Positions 17,549-28,153 of a stretch of DNA of 64,000 nucleotides are shown here, piece by piece; within the stretch, counting starts at the first letter, position 1, and each line of letters begins with the position of its first letter. This stretch comes from Pseudomonas helvetica (lineage in GTDB: Bacteria; Pseudomonadota; Gammaproteobacteria; Pseudomonadales; Pseudomonadaceae). Under the pieces are notes generated by a model. It saw nothing but the letters and a program-made list of their open reading frames with translations. It had not been told where the DNA came from and did not search any database. The stretch is taken from contig NZ_CP150917.1 in the NCBI RefSeq assembly GCF_039908645.1, positions 5,157,501 through 5,221,500 of the forward strand. Direction: 5' to 3'. Position numbers and translations under genes: made by a program.

Positions 17549-18730
17549 TCACCGCTCGATCAGCGCAATGCGCTTGTTGTACCAGTTCATCAGCAGGGAA
17601 ATGCTGATACTGATCGCCAGGTACACGCTCATGGTGATGGCGATGACTTCGATCGCTTGCCCGGTCTGGTTCAGCACCGTGCCGGCAAACAGCGAAACCA
17701 TTTCCGGGTAACCGATACCGGCGGCCAGCGAGGAGTTCTTCGCCAGGTTCAGGTATTGGCTGGTCAGCGGCGGAATGATCACCCGCAGGGCTTGCGGGAT
17801 GATGACCTTGCGCAGGGTTGGGCCGTTGCGCAGCCCCAGCGAACGTGCCGCTTCGGTCTGACCGTGGCTGACCGAGTTGATCCCGGAACGCACGATCTCG
17901 GCGATGAACGCCGCGGTGTACACCGTCAGGGCCAGGGTCAGGGCCAGCAGTTCCGGAATCAGCACCCAGCCGCCGACAAAGTTGAAGCCTTGCAGCTTCG
18001 GCATTTCCCAATGCAGTGGCACACCGAAGATCAGCGCGCACAAGGCTGGAATCAGCAGAAACAGTGCCAGGCCGACCCAGAACTTGTGGAACGGCACGCC
18101 GGTCGCTTCAAAACGCTTGTTGGCCCAACGGCACATCAGCACGATGGCGACGATCGCCACTACGATGCTGATCACAAACGCCCAGAACCCGTTGGCCATC
18201 TGCGCGGCCGGCATGTTCAGGCCGCGGCTGCTGACAAAGAAGGTGTCGGCGAAGTTATGGCTATTGCGTGGCCCTGGCATGGTCAGGAACACCGCAAAGT
18301 ACCAGAACAGGATTTGCAGCAGCGGCGGAATGTTACGGAAAGTCTCAACGTAAACTGTTGCCAGCTTGTTGATGATCCAGTTCTTCGACAGCCGTGCCAC
18401 GCCAACGATGAACCCCAGAATCGTCGCCAGGATCACGCCGATAAAGGTCACCAGCAAGGTGTTGAGCAAGCCGATGACAAACACCCGGGCATAGCTGTCC
18501 GATTCGGTGTAGTCAATCAGGTGTTGCGCGATGCCGAACCCGGCGCTGCGCTCCAGAAAGCTGAAACCGGAGGTAATGCCCCGGTGTTGCAAGTTGGTTT
18601 GAGTGTTGTTGAACAGGTACCAACCCATCGAGATCACCGCGACAATCGTGATGATCTGAAACAGCCACGCACGCACTCGCGGATCGCTGAGGCTGAGCCT
18701 CTGCTTTGGTGCGCCGATTGAATTTTGCAT
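17549..18730 (-). CDS. aapQ: L-amino-acid ABC transporter permease
   Basis: 393 residues, start MQNSIGAPKQRLSLSDPRVRAWLFQ. About eight membrane segments with a long insertion in the middle, and the EAA loop AAFIAEIVRSGINSVSHGQTEAARSLGLRNGPTLRKVIIPQALR near the C-terminus, as in AapQ/BztB. Second gene of the aap operon. The preceding aapJ is separated from it by a strong intercistronic stem-loop, which usually gives the binding protein higher expression than the permeases. Confidence 0.95.
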   Translation of the reverse strand: MQNSIGAPKQRLSLSDPRVRAWLFQIITIVAVISMGWYLFNNTQTNLQHRGITSGFSFLERSAGFGIAQHLIDYTESDSYARVFVIGLLNTLLVTFIGVILATILGFIVGVARLSKNWIINKLATVYVETFRNIPPLLQILFWYFAVFLTMPGPRNSHNFADTFFVSSRGLNMPAAQMANGFWAFVISIVVAIVAIVLMCRWANKRFEATGVPFHKFWVGLALFLLIPALCALIFGVPLHWEMPKLQGFNFVGGWVLIPELLALTLALTVYTAAFIAEIVRSGINSVSHGQTEAARSLGLRNGPTLRKVIIPQALRVIIPPLTSQYLNLAKNSSLAAGIGYPEMVSLFAGTVLNQTGQAIEVIAITMSVYLAISISISLLMNWYNKRIALIER

Positions 18731-18759
18731 GAAGTGCCCCAGAAATAATGGAACAGAAC

Positions 18760-18788
18760 ATCACCCGGTGGTTGGCCCACCGGGTGAT
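18760..18788 (-). other. Intercistronic stem-loop between aapJ and aapQ
   Basis: ATCACCCGGTGG / CCACCGGGTGAT-type arms around a short loop, 7 nt after the aapJ stop. There is no T run. Such structures commonly protect the upstream message or attenuate transcription into the permease genes. Confidence 0.7.
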
Positions 18789-18795
18789 AGAACCA

Positions 18796-19827
18796 TCAGC
18801 GCACTGGTGGTGCGTATTGAATGCCGCCGTTGGTCCACAGCGCATTCAGGCCACGGTCGATTTCCAGCGGAGTGCTCTTGCCGAGGTTTTTCTCGAAGAC
18901 TTCGCCGTAGTTACCGACCTGCTTGACGATTTTCACCACCCAGTCTTTCGGCAGCTTCAGATCTTTACCGTACTCACCGTCAGTGCCCAGCAGACGGGCA
19001 ACGTCCGGGTTCTTGGTCGACTTGGCTTCAGCCTCGACGTTTTTCGAGGTGATACCGGCCTCTTCGGCGTTGAGCATGGCGTAGCCAACCCAACGAACAA
19101 TCGCCAGCCACTCATCGTCGCCGTTACGTACGACTGGACCCAGAGGCTCTTTGGAGATGGTTTCCGGCAGAACTACGTAATCTTTAGGCGAAGCCAGTTT
19201 GCTGCGCTGTGCATACAACTGGGACTTGTCGGAGGTCAGCACGTCGCAACGACCGGATTCCAGCGACTTGGCGCTTTCATCGGAGGTGTCGAAAGTAATC
19301 GGGGTGTACTTCAGGCCGTTGGCACGGAAGTAGTCGGACACGTTCAGCTCGGTGGTGGTACCGGCTTGAATACAGATGGTCGCACCATCCAGTTCCTTGG
19401 CACTTTTCACGCCCAGCTTGCTGTTGGCCAGGAAGCCTACGCCGTCGTAATAAGTAATGAAGCCAGGAAACTTCAGGCCCATGCCCGCGTCACGGGAACT
19501 GGTCATGGTGGAGTTACGCGACAGCATGTCGATTTCGCCGGATTGAAGCGCGGTGAAACGCTCCTTGGCATTCAACTGGCTGAATTTCACCTTGGTCGCG
19601 TCGCCGAATACGGCAGCGGCAACGGCGCGGCAGTAATCAGCATCGATACCGACGATCTTGCCGGTGGAGTCCGGAACCGAAAAACCTGGCAAACCGTCGC
19701 TCACGCCACATTGCACAAAGCCTTTCTTCTGCACCGCATCCAGGGTTGCACCCGCCTGAGCGAACCCACTGACACCGAGTACTGCGGCCGCAGTCACGAC
19801 TGCCAGGGTGGATTTCAACATCTTCAT
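18796..19827 (-). CDS. aapJ: Periplasmic general L-amino-acid-binding protein
   Basis: 343 residues; the start at 19827 has GGAGG in the leader. The signal peptide MKMLKSTLAVVTAAAVLGVSGFAQA is cleaved near residue 25. The mature protein is a family 3 solute-binding protein: GFVQCGVSDGLPGFSVPDSTGKIVGIDADYCRAVAAAVFGD, LQSGEIDMLSRNSTMT and CIQAGTTTELNVSDYF are the AapJ/BztA hallmarks. It delivers acidic and polar L-amino acids to AapQM. First gene of the minus-strand operon; its promoter must lie in 19828-20290. Confidence 0.96.
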   Translation of the reverse strand: MKMLKSTLAVVTAAAVLGVSGFAQAGATLDAVQKKGFVQCGVSDGLPGFSVPDSTGKIVGIDADYCRAVAAAVFGDATKVKFSQLNAKERFTALQSGEIDMLSRNSTMTSSRDAGMGLKFPGFITYYDGVGFLANSKLGVKSAKELDGATICIQAGTTTELNVSDYFRANGLKYTPITFDTSDESAKSLESGRCDVLTSDKSQLYAQRSKLASPKDYVVLPETISKEPLGPVVRNGDDEWLAIVRWVGYAMLNAEEAGITSKNVEAEAKSTKNPDVARLLGTDGEYGKDLKLPKDWVVKIVKQVGNYGEVFEKNLGKSTPLEIDRGLNALWTNGGIQYAPPVR

Positions 19828-19995
19828 TCAAACCTCCAGTTTTGCTCTTGTTGTGTCGGAGCTTGAGTCCTGCCGCACCCTTATGAGGCGCTGTTAACCC
19901 GTGTTGGCATTTCTTTGGGTCAAGCGGCGTAAGACCTTAGCTATGAGTCTAGTAGGAGAAAATCCACATAATGGAAAACTCACTTCTCACCAATC

Positions 19996-20043
19996 GGCCG
20001 AACGGGCTGTAGCCCTTTTACGTTCGCGAAGCCCGTAGCGGCC
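19996..20043. other. Long stem-loop in the aapJ / esterase intergenic region
   Basis: GGCCGAACGGGCT and AGCCCGTAGCGGCC pair with one bulge around a 21-nt loop, which itself contains AGCCC and CGTTCG segments able to form alternative pairs. It lies in the 466-bp divergent region (19828-20293), which contains no other gene. It could be a decayed REP-like element or an RNA structure; neither is established. Confidence 0.45.
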
Positions 20044-20161
20044 ACTGGCGAACATCCATCACCGGATTCTTGCTATCCCACAGCCGACAGTGACTGATAG
20101 TGTTACCGCCGTGGCTGAGAGCAATCACTTCGTCTTCCCCATAGCAAGGCCCGTACCATAG

Positions 20162-20950
<789 letters not shown>

Positions 20951-21046
20951 TACAGAAACTTCCTGTAGCTGTATGAGCAACACACTACGCCGCGCCGGTT
21001 TCTTGCATTACACTGGCCGGCGTACATTCCTTAACCAATTGATGAG

Positions 21047-22522
21047 ATGACCGTGCTCAAAGCACTCAAGAAAATGTTCGGTAAAAGCGAGGCTGAGCAG
21101 CTCGCGCCCAGCTCCAGCGCACCTTCCCACACACCCAGCAGCCGCACCGACGGTCATCAGCCTGGCCGGACCGCAGCTGTCGCGGCACCGAAACATACGC
21201 CCGCGAACACACCGGCTGCCGAGCCTGTTGCGGAAAAACCGCGCAGCGAAACGCCAAAACCTGCGCAACCGCGCCGCGAACGTGCGCCGAAACCGCCCGT
21301 AGTCGCCTGGAAACTCGAAGATTTCGTCGTAGAGCCCCAGGAAGGCAAAACCCGCTTCCATGATTTCAAGTTGGCCCCGGAACTGATGCACGCCATCCAG
21401 GACCTGGGTTTCCCGTACTGCACACCGATCCAGGCGCAAGTATTGGGTTTTACCCTGGCCGGCAAAGACGCCATCGGTCGCGCCCAGACCGGCACCGGCA
21501 AAACCGCCGCATTCCTGATCTCGATCATCACCCAGCTGCTGCAAACCCCGCCGCCAAAAGAGCGCTACATGGGCGAGCCACGGGCGCTGATCATTGCACC
21601 GACCCGTGAACTGGTGGTGCAGATCGCCAAGGATGCGGCCGACCTGACCAAGTACACCGGTCTCAACGTCATGACCTTCGTTGGCGGCATGGACTTCGAC
21701 AAGCAACTCAAGCACCTCGAAGCCCGCCACTGCGACATCCTCGTTGCGACCCCGGGCCGCCTGCTGGACTTCAACCAGCGCGGCGACGTGCACCTGGACA
21801 TGGTCGAAGTGATGGTGCTCGACGAAGCCGACCGGATGCTCGACATGGGTTTCATCCCACAAGTGCGTCAGATCATTCGCCAGACCCCACCGAAAAGCGA
21901 ACGTCAGACCCTGCTGTTCTCCGCCACCTTCACCGAAGACGTGATGAACCTGGCCAAGCAATGGACCACCGACCCGTCCATCGTTGAAATCGAATCCGAG
22001 AACGTTGCCAGCGAAAACGTCGAACAGCACATCTACGCCGTTGCCGGCGCCGATAAATACAAGCTGCTCTACAACCTGATCACCGACAACGGCTGGGAAC
22101 GGGTGATGGTCTTCGCCAACCGCAAGGATGAAGTGCGGCGCATCGAAGAACGCCTGGTACGAGACGGCGTCAACGCGGCCCAACTGTCGGGTGACGTTCC
22201 GCAGCACAAGCGTATCAAGACCCTGGAAGGATTCCGCGAAGGCAAGATCCGCGTGCTGGTGGCCACCGATGTTGCCGGTCGCGGGATTCACATCGACGGT
22301 ATCAGCCACGTGATCAACTTCACCCTGCCGGAAGTGCCAGACGATTACGTACACCGCATCGGTCGTACCGGTCGTGCTGGCGCCGAGGGCGTGTCCATCA
22401 GCTTTGCCGGTGAAGACGACTCCTACCAGCTACCGTCCATCGAGGCGTTGCTGGGTCGCAAGATCAGTTGTGAAACCCCGCCGACTCATCTGTTGCGAGC
22501 GGTTGAACGCAAACGCCCTTAA
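21047..22522 (+). CDS. rhlB: DEAD-box ATP-dependent RNA helicase RhlB
   Basis: 491 residues. A low-complexity Ala/Pro/Lys-rich N-terminal extension (about residues 12-85) precedes the helicase core. The core has the Q motif ([10 protein letters not shown]), Walker A AQTGTGKT, motif [18 protein letters not shown] in LLFSATF and motif [12 protein letters not shown]. It unwinds structured RNA and in gamma-proteobacteria works with RNase E in the degradosome. The ATG at 21047 has only a weak ribosome site; GTG two codons later is an alternative. Followed by a strong terminator. Confidence 0.93.
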   Translation: MTVLKALKKMFGKSEAEQLAPSSSAPSHTPSSRTDGHQPGRTAAVAAPKHTPANTPAAEPVAEKPRSETPKPAQPRRERAPKPPVVAWKLEDFVVEPQEGKTRFHDFKLAPELMHAIQDLGFPYCTPIQAQVLGFTLAGKDAIGRAQTGTGKTAAFLISIITQLLQTPPPKERYMGEPRALIIAPTRELVVQIAKDAADLTKYTGLNVMTFVGGMDFDKQLKHLEARHCDILVATPGRLLDFNQRGDVHLDMVEVMVLDEADRMLDMGFIPQVRQIIRQTPPKSERQTLLFSATFTEDVMNLAKQWTTDPSIVEIESENVASENVEQHIYAVAGADKYKLLYNLITDNGWERVMVFANRKDEVRRIEERLVRDGVNAAQLSGDVPQHKRIKTLEGFREGKIRVLVATDVAGRGIHIDGISHVINFTLPEVPDDYVHRIGRTGRAGAEGVSISFAGEDDSYQLPSIEALLGRKISCETPPTHLLRAVERKRP

Positions 22523-22539
22523 ACTCGCGTCGCAACGAC

Positions 22540-22572
22540 AAAGCGCAGCCGGAAACGGACTGCGCTTTTTTT
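22540..22572 (+). terminator. Rho-independent terminator of rhlB
   Basis: AAAGCGCAG-CCG, GAAA tetraloop, CGG-(A)-CTGCGCTTT followed by a T run. Confidence 0.88.
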
Positions 22573-22602
22573 GCGCCTGGATATTGCCAAACGGAACAAT
22601 AA

Positions 22603-22615
22603 GTCCAGAATGGAC
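22603..22615 (+). promoter_or_regulatory. Candidate DauR operator upstream of dauB
   Basis: GTCCA-GAA-TGGAC is a perfect inverted repeat 35 bp before the dauB start. Nearly the same sequence (AAGTCCAG-T-ATGGA) occurs upstream of the binding-protein gene at 26516-26528 on the other strand. The regulator DauR is encoded in the same cluster. Regulation is inferred from the shared motif. Confidence 0.5.
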
Positions 22616-22650
22616 AAATTAGTTTATTTGCGAATCCACGGAGCATCCGC

Positions 22651-23598
22651 ATGCCCAGCACACCTTATGTGATCGCCAAACCCCAGGCCCGCGAACTGCT
22701 TGATCAAGTCGACGTGCCGAAGATCCTGCGCAAGCTGTTCCGCGATCTGGCCGCGGGTCAGGCCGTGCAACCGGCCCAGCAATGGGTGGAGTTTCCGCAA
22801 GGCGCCGGTGACTTCATCAACTACCTCGGGGTGTTGGCCGAAGACGGTGTGTACGGCGTGAAAACCTCGCCCTACATCGTGCGCCAGGACGGTCCGCTGG
22901 TGACCGCCTGGACGCTGCTGATGTCGATGCACACCGGCCAGCCGTTGCTGCTCTGCGATGCTGGTGAACTGACCACCGCGCGCACCGCCGCGACCACTGC
23001 TGTCGCCATTGATGCACTCGCCCCGCCGAACGCCAGGCATCTGGCAATCATCGGCAGCGGCCCGGTCGCCCAGGCTCACCTGCATTACGCGAGGAGCGTG
23101 CGGCAATGGCAAAGCATCAGCCTCTATTCGCCGAACCTGGCGAGCCGGGATCCGCACTTGCTCGCACAACTGACGGCCATCGACTCACGCTTGAAGGTGT
23201 TCGATAGCCGCGAAGTCGCGATCCAGGACGCCGATGTGATCATGCTCTGCACCTCCTCTGCCGGCCCCGTCATCGACCCACGGACCCTGAGCAAACCGAC
23301 ACTGATTACCTCCATCAGTACCAACGCGGTGCGCGCCCACGAGGTGCCACCTGCAGCGCTCAGCGAGATGCAGGTCTATTGCGACTATCGCCTGACCACT
23401 CCGGACTCCGCCGGCGAAATGCTGATTGCCAGTGAACAGCATGGCTGGGACAAAAGTGCGATTGCGGGCGACCTGGCCGAACTGCTGAGCGAACAGACGC
23501 CACGTCCGGCTTATGATCGCCATGTATTCTTCCGTTCCATCGGTCTGGGTCTGGAAGACATCGCTCTGGCCAATGCCCTTTACCATTTGCTGAAGTAA
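22651..23598 (+). CDS. dauB: DauB-like dehydrogenase, ornithine cyclodeaminase/mu-crystallin family
   Basis: 315 residues. NAD(P)-dependent enzyme; Rossmann motif IIGSGPVAQAHLHYARSV. In P. aeruginosa DauB converts the 2-ketoarginine-related imine product of DauA onward to L-arginine, so the DauA-DauB pair racemises D-arginine. Family features also seen: YGVKTSPYIVRQDGPLVTAW (substrate Lys/Arg region), GELTTARTAATTAVAIDAL, and CTSSAGPVIDPR. Start at ATG 22651 with ACGGAG upstream. The order dauB-dauA-dauR matches PA3862-PA3864, which supports this over a generic ornithine cyclodeaminase. Confidence 0.9.
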   Translation: MPSTPYVIAKPQARELLDQVDVPKILRKLFRDLAAGQAVQPAQQWVEFPQGAGDFINYLGVLAEDGVYGVKTSPYIVRQDGPLVTAWTLLMSMHTGQPLLLCDAGELTTARTAATTAVAIDALAPPNARHLAIIGSGPVAQAHLHYARSVRQWQSISLYSPNLASRDPHLLAQLTAIDSRLKVFDSREVAIQDADVIMLCTSSAGPVIDPRTLSKPTLITSISTNAVRAHEVPPAALSEMQVYCDYRLTTPDSAGEMLIASEQHGWDKSAIAGDLAELLSEQTPRPAYDRHVFFRSIGLGLEDIALANALYHLLK

Positions 23599-24795
<1,197 letters not shown>

Positions 24796-24839
24796 ACCTG
24801 CCTGCGGGGTGACGTCTGCCCCCGATTACGGCAAACTCC

Positions 24840-24865
24840 CAGCGCCCTTTTTCTACAGGGCGCTG
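24840..24865 (+). other. Intercistronic hairpin between dauA and dauR
   Basis: CAGCGCCCT / AGGGCGCTG, 9-bp stem with an 8-nt loop, 19 nt before the dauR start. It has no downstream T run; possible attenuator or processing site. Confidence 0.45.
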
Positions 24866-24884
24866 ATTGCCTGGAGCAACACCC

Positions 24885-25511
24885 ATGACCCCACCTCTTC
24901 AAGATCCCGCACTGGATAACTACCGGGCGATCGCCGACGCCATTGCCACGCTGTTTTTCCCCCACGCCGAGGTGGTGCTGCACGACCTGCGCACGCAGAA
25001 AATCGACTACATCGCCAACAACCTGTCCAAACGTGAAGTCGGTGACGATGCAGCACTGGAAGACATGCTCAGCGAAGAAGTCAGCGAGCGGAATATCGGA
25101 CCGTACGAAAAGCTCAATTGGGATGGGCAAAAAATCCGCAGCCTCAGCAGCGTGCTGCGCGACAGCGAAGGGCGTCCGATTGCCGTGCTGTGCATCAACC
25201 TGAATATCTCGCTGTTTGAAAACGCCAAGGCGGCGCTGGATCTGTTTCTCTCACCGAGTAAATTGATCCCACAACCTGACGCACTGTTTCGCGACGACTG
25301 GCAGGAGCGCATCAACACCTTCCTGCATAACTGGCTGCGAGAGCGACAATTGGGTCTGAATATGCTGACACGCGAGCACAAACGCGAGCTGGTGTTGGCG
25401 TTGCACGCCGAAGGCGCCTTCAAAGGCAAAAGCGCTTCCAACTATGTGGCCAACGTGCTGAACATGGGACGGGCGACGGTGTACAAGCATTTGAAAGAGT
25501 TGAAAGGCTGA
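24885..25511 (+). CDS. dauR: YheO-type PAS/HTH transcriptional regulator DauR
   Basis: 208 residues from the ATG at 24885 (GGAG upstream). The N-terminal YheO-like PAS domain (about residues 8-125) has ATLFFPHAEVVLHDLRTQKIDYIANNLSKREVGDD and SVLRDSEGRPIAVLCINLNIS. The C-terminal helix-turn-helix (EHKRELVLALHAEGAFKGKSASNYVANVLNMGRATVYKHLKELKG) binds DNA. In P. aeruginosa DauR represses dauBAR and responds to 2-ketoarginine. Candidate sites are the inverted repeats at 22603-22615 and 26516-26528. Confidence 0.9.
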   Translation: MTPPLQDPALDNYRAIADAIATLFFPHAEVVLHDLRTQKIDYIANNLSKREVGDDAALEDMLSEEVSERNIGPYEKLNWDGQKIRSLSSVLRDSEGRPIAVLCINLNISLFENAKAALDLFLSPSKLIPQPDALFRDDWQERINTFLHNWLRERQLGLNMLTREHKRELVLALHAEGAFKGKSASNYVANVLNMGRATVYKHLKELKG

Positions 25512-25520
25512 GATTAGCCA

Positions 25521-25653
25521 TGTGGCGAGGGAGCTTGCTCCCGCTCGGCTGCGAAGCAGTCGTGAAGCCGGCAAACGCTTTGTACCTGACAAAGCGCACT
25601 GCCTGAGTTCAGGGCCGCTTCGCGCCCCAGCGGGAGCAAGCTCCCTCGCCACA
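25521..25653. repeat. REPIN between dauR and the binding-protein pseudogene
   Basis: Inverted REP pair of the TGTGGCGAGGGAGCTTGCTC family, filling almost the whole gap between the convergent genes. Confidence 0.9.
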
Positions 25654-25659
25654 GATCAA

Positions 25660-26436
25660 TCAATCGCCGTAGATATCCGATTTGAAGTACTTGGCTTCAA
25701 TCTTCTGGTATTCGCCATTGGCGCGAATCCCATCGATGGCATTGTTCAGTTGGCTAACCAATTCGGTGTTGCCCTTGCGCACCGCAATCCCGGCGCCCTC
25801 ACCCACATATTTCGGATCCTTGAGCTCCGGCCCGACAAAGGCGTAGCCCTTGCCGCGTGGCATCGACAGGAAGTCGCTCAGCGGAATGGTATCGGCGAAA
25901 ATGGCATCCAGACGCCCGGCGGCCAGGTCCATGTAGATCTCTTCATTGTTGCTCTAGCGCGCCACCTTGATGCCCTTGGGCTCGAAGACTTCCGTGGCGT
26001 AACGGTCGGTGGTGGTTGCCCGTTGCACACCAATGGTCTTGCCCTTGAGGCTTGCGTACTGGTCATCAACCACCGCACCGTCTTTCATCACCAGCCGCGA
26101 TGAGGTGAAGTAGTACTTGTGGGTGAAATCCACCGACTTTTTACGGTCTTCGTTAATGGTCATGGACGACAGCGCAGCGTCGATTTTCTTCACCTTGAGC
26201 GAAGGAATCAAACCATCGAACTCGCCCTCGACCCACTCGCACTTGACCTTCATCTGGGCGCACAACGCGTTGCCGATGTCGTAGTCGAAACCGATGATTT
26301 TTCCATCCGAAGTCTTGGAGGCAAACGGCGGATAGGCCGCTTCGATACCAATGCGCAGGGTTTTCTCGGCGGCAAACAGACTGCTGCACGCCAACAGGCT
26401 CAGGGCCAGGCCACCGATCAGGGGGAGCTTCTTCAT
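25660..26436 (-). pseudogene. Amino-acid ABC transporter binding protein interrupted by an amber codon
   Basis: A family 3 solute-binding protein frame of about 258 codons, with signal peptide [22 protein letters not shown]. The sequence looks intact ([76 protein letters not shown]) except for a TAG at 25954-25956 within KVAR*SNNEEIYMDLAAG. Family members usually have a Tyr at this place, so a single TAC/TAT to TAG change is likely. Both halves stay in one frame with no other lesion, so the mutation is recent or a sequencing error. The N-terminal product would stop at 160 residues, before the second lobe. By position it corresponds to the arginine/ornithine-type binding protein beside P. aeruginosa dauBAR (PA3865). 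Confidence 0.88.
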
Positions 26437-26515
26437 GTTCGTTTTCTCGCGGGTTGTTGTTGGTTTGGCAAGACAGAAGAAAGTGAAACGGGAAACGCCT
26501 TTTTTGTACTTATAA

Positions 26516-26528
26516 TTCCATACTGGAC
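26516..26528 (-). promoter_or_regulatory. Candidate DauR operator upstream of the binding-protein gene
   Basis: On the minus strand GTCCA-GTA-TGGAA, 80 bp before the start at 26436. It matches the dauB-upstream GTCCA-GAA-TGGAC at 11 of 13 positions and is also preceded by AA. Confidence 0.45.
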
Positions 26529-26620
26529 TTTTATGTATTTTCCGTCAATCGGGCGTGCGCAGTTCTTTGCGCCTCGGTCGGGCAGTGAATCAGAGAGAGT
26601 TTGGGCGCGTCTGTTGGCCT

Positions 26621-26723
26621 CATCGCGGGCAAGCCTTGCTCCTACGGTTTTATGTCGTTCGCGAATACGCGGTCGACTCAACACCTGTAGGAGCGGGGGG
26701 ACGCCTAGTTCTTGCCCGCGATG
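26621..26723. repeat. Degenerate REPIN of the CGCGGGCAAG family
   Basis: Left arm ATCGCGGGCAAGCCTTGCTC and right arm GTAGGAGCGGGG...TTGCCCGCGAT; the right arm carries an insertion/substitution (GGACGCCTAG). It lies in the 310-bp gap between the binding-protein gene and moaE, which contains no gene. Confidence 0.7.
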
Positions 26724-26746
26724 ACGTACTCAAGAGCGCTGAGGGA

Positions 26747-27199
26747 CTACTTCTTCCAGCGATCAGCCGCCGCATGATCACTGTCGCGCCCTTCCACCCA
26801 GCGCGGGCCGTCGTTGGTGGTTTCTTTTTTCCAGAACGGTGCGCGGGTTTTCAGGTAGTCCATGACAAAGGCGCAGGCGTCGAATGCCGCCTGGCGATGG
26901 GCACTCGCCGCACCGACGAAGACGATCGGCTCGCCCGGCTCCAATGCGCCGACGCGATGCAGCACTTCCAGTTTGAGCAACGGCCAGCGTTGCTCGGCCT
27001 CGACGACAATCTTGCCGAGGGCCTTTTCGGTCATGCCCGGGTAGTGCTCAAGAAACATCCCGGCCACATCGAGCCCATCGTTGAAGTCGCGGACATAACC
27101 GACAAAACTCACCACCGCACCGACACCGACATTCGCCGCATGCATCGCATTGACTTCAGCACCAGGGTCAAACGCCGTGGACTGCACGCGAATCGCCAT
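26747..27199 (-). CDS. moaE: Molybdopterin synthase catalytic subunit MoaE
   Basis: 150 residues. The large subunit of molybdopterin synthase, which converts cyclic pyranopterin monophosphate to molybdopterin using MoaD thiocarboxylate. Hallmarks: VVSFVGYVRDFNDG near the N-terminus, LEHYPGMTEKAL, HRVGALEPGEPIVFVGAASAHRQAAFDACAFVMDYLKTRAPFWKKE with the catalytic Lys residues. It lies 3 bp after moaD, last gene of moaC-moaD-moaE. Confidence 0.97.
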   Translation of the reverse strand: MAIRVQSTAFDPGAEVNAMHAANVGVGAVVSFVGYVRDFNDGLDVAGMFLEHYPGMTEKALGKIVVEAEQRWPLLKLEVLHRVGALEPGEPIVFVGAASAHRQAAFDACAFVMDYLKTRAPFWKKETTNDGPRWVEGRDSDHAAADRWKK

Positions 27200-27202
27200 C
27201 GA

Positions 27203-27445
27203 TCAGCCTCCGGTAACGGTGGGGAAAAACGCCACTTCATCACCATCAACGAGCGGTTCGTCGAGCTGGCACAAGTCTTCATTACGCGCGCACATCAGGT
27301 TCTGCTCGCTCAGCACCTCGGCGCCCTCGCGTTGCGCCAGCAGCAAACGCACATCGTCGACCGAAGCGAAATCACCTTCGACGCTCAACGAATCAACACC
27401 CAGTGCCTCGCGGTAACGGGCAAAAAACTTCACGGTCAGCTTCAT
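27203..27445 (-). CDS. moaD: Molybdopterin synthase sulfur carrier subunit MoaD
   Basis: 80 residues with a ubiquitin-like beta-grasp fold. It ends in VTGG, the C-terminal Gly-Gly that is adenylated and thiocarboxylated to carry sulfur. The start [16 protein letters not shown] is typical. Its ATG overlaps the moaC stop (ATGA), indicating translational coupling. Confidence 0.96.
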   Translation of the reverse strand: MKLTVKFFARYREALGVDSLSVEGDFASVDDVRLLLAQREGAEVLSEQNLMCARNEDLCQLDEPLVDGDEVAFFPTVTGG

Positions 27446-27915
27446 TGATCGGCCACCTGATAGTGCCCGCTCTTACCGCCGAGCTTCTCCAGCAGGCGCA
27501 CGGTTTCGATGACCATGCCACGGTCCACGGCCTTGCACATGTCGTAGATCGTCAGAGCAGCGACACTGGCCGCGGTCAGTGCTTCCATTTCAACCCCGGT
27601 CTGTCCGGACAGTTTGCAGCGGGCGACGATGCGCACCGCATCGAGGCCTTCGGCACTCAGTTCGACCTTGACGCTGGTGAGCATCAGCGGATGGCACAGC
27701 GGGATCAAATCGGAGGTTTTCTTCGCCGCCTGAATACCGGCAATGCGCGCCACGGCAAACACGTCACCTTTGGGGTGACCACCGCTGACAATCATTTGCA
27801 GGGTTTCAGGGAGCATACGCACAAGCGCTTCGGCCGTGGCTTCACGGAACGTCACGGCTTTTTCGGTGACGTCGACCATATTGGCGCGACCTTGGGAATC
27901 GAGATGAGTCAGCAC
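27442..27915 (-). CDS. moaC: Cyclic pyranopterin monophosphate synthase MoaC
   Basis: 157 residues from a GTG start at 27915 ([21 protein letters not shown] follows), chosen because AGGAG lies about 8 nt upstream and the family begins there; the frame stays open upstream. MoaC converts the MoaA product to cPMP. Conserved segments are [17 protein letters not shown] (substrate His/Lys region) and [29 protein letters not shown]. First gene of the moa trio. Confidence 0.95.
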   Translation of the reverse strand: MLTHLDSQGRANMVDVTEKAVTFREATAEALVRMLPETLQMIVSGGHPKGDVFAVARIAGIQAAKKTSDLIPLCHPLMLTSVKVELSAEGLDAVRIVARCKLSGQTGVEMEALTAASVAALTIYDMCKAVDRGMVIETVRLLEKLGGKSGHYQVADQ

Positions 27916-27998
27916 AGCCTTACTCCTGATCAGGAGCACCGATTGTAAACCCGTGGGTCAATTTTTCGCGAGTTTGATTGTTGAATCGATACGCCCCT

Positions 27999-28087
27999 GT
28001 AGGAGCAAGGCTTGCCCGCGATGAACGATGACGCGTTACATCTGACAGACCGCGTCGTCGGTATCGCGGGCAAGCCTTGCTCCTACA
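27999..28087. repeat. REPIN of the GTAGGAGCAAGGCTTG family
   Basis: TGTAGGAGCAAGGCTTGCCC...GGGCAAGCCTTGCTCCTACA, an inverted pair with a 39-nt spacer. This family is distinct in sequence from the GAGGGAGCTTGCTCCC family elsewhere in the window; a near-identical copy is at 44131-44218. Confidence 0.9.
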
Positions 28088-28106
28088 GGAGGGGATGGTC
28101 GTCGGG

Positions 28107-28141
28107 CATAAAAAACCGGGCGGCTTTGGGGCCGCCCGGTT
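28107..28141 (-). terminator. Rho-independent terminator of the PhoH-family gene
   Basis: On the minus strand AACCGGGCGGC, short loop, GCCGCCCGGTT followed by TTTTAT, 13 nt after the stop codon. Confidence 0.85.
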
Positions 28142-28153
28142 CTGGTGGGACAT

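Noticed and set aside
21008..22354. 448-aa antisense ORF over rhlB
   Set aside because: Shadow of the helicase gene; His/Gln/Val-rich composition typical of antisense frames.
25660..26436. Stop-codon read-through (e.g. pyrrolysine) at the TAG
   Set aside because: Pseudomonas is not known to use pyrrolysine and no supporting element is visible; a point mutation or sequencing error is simpler.
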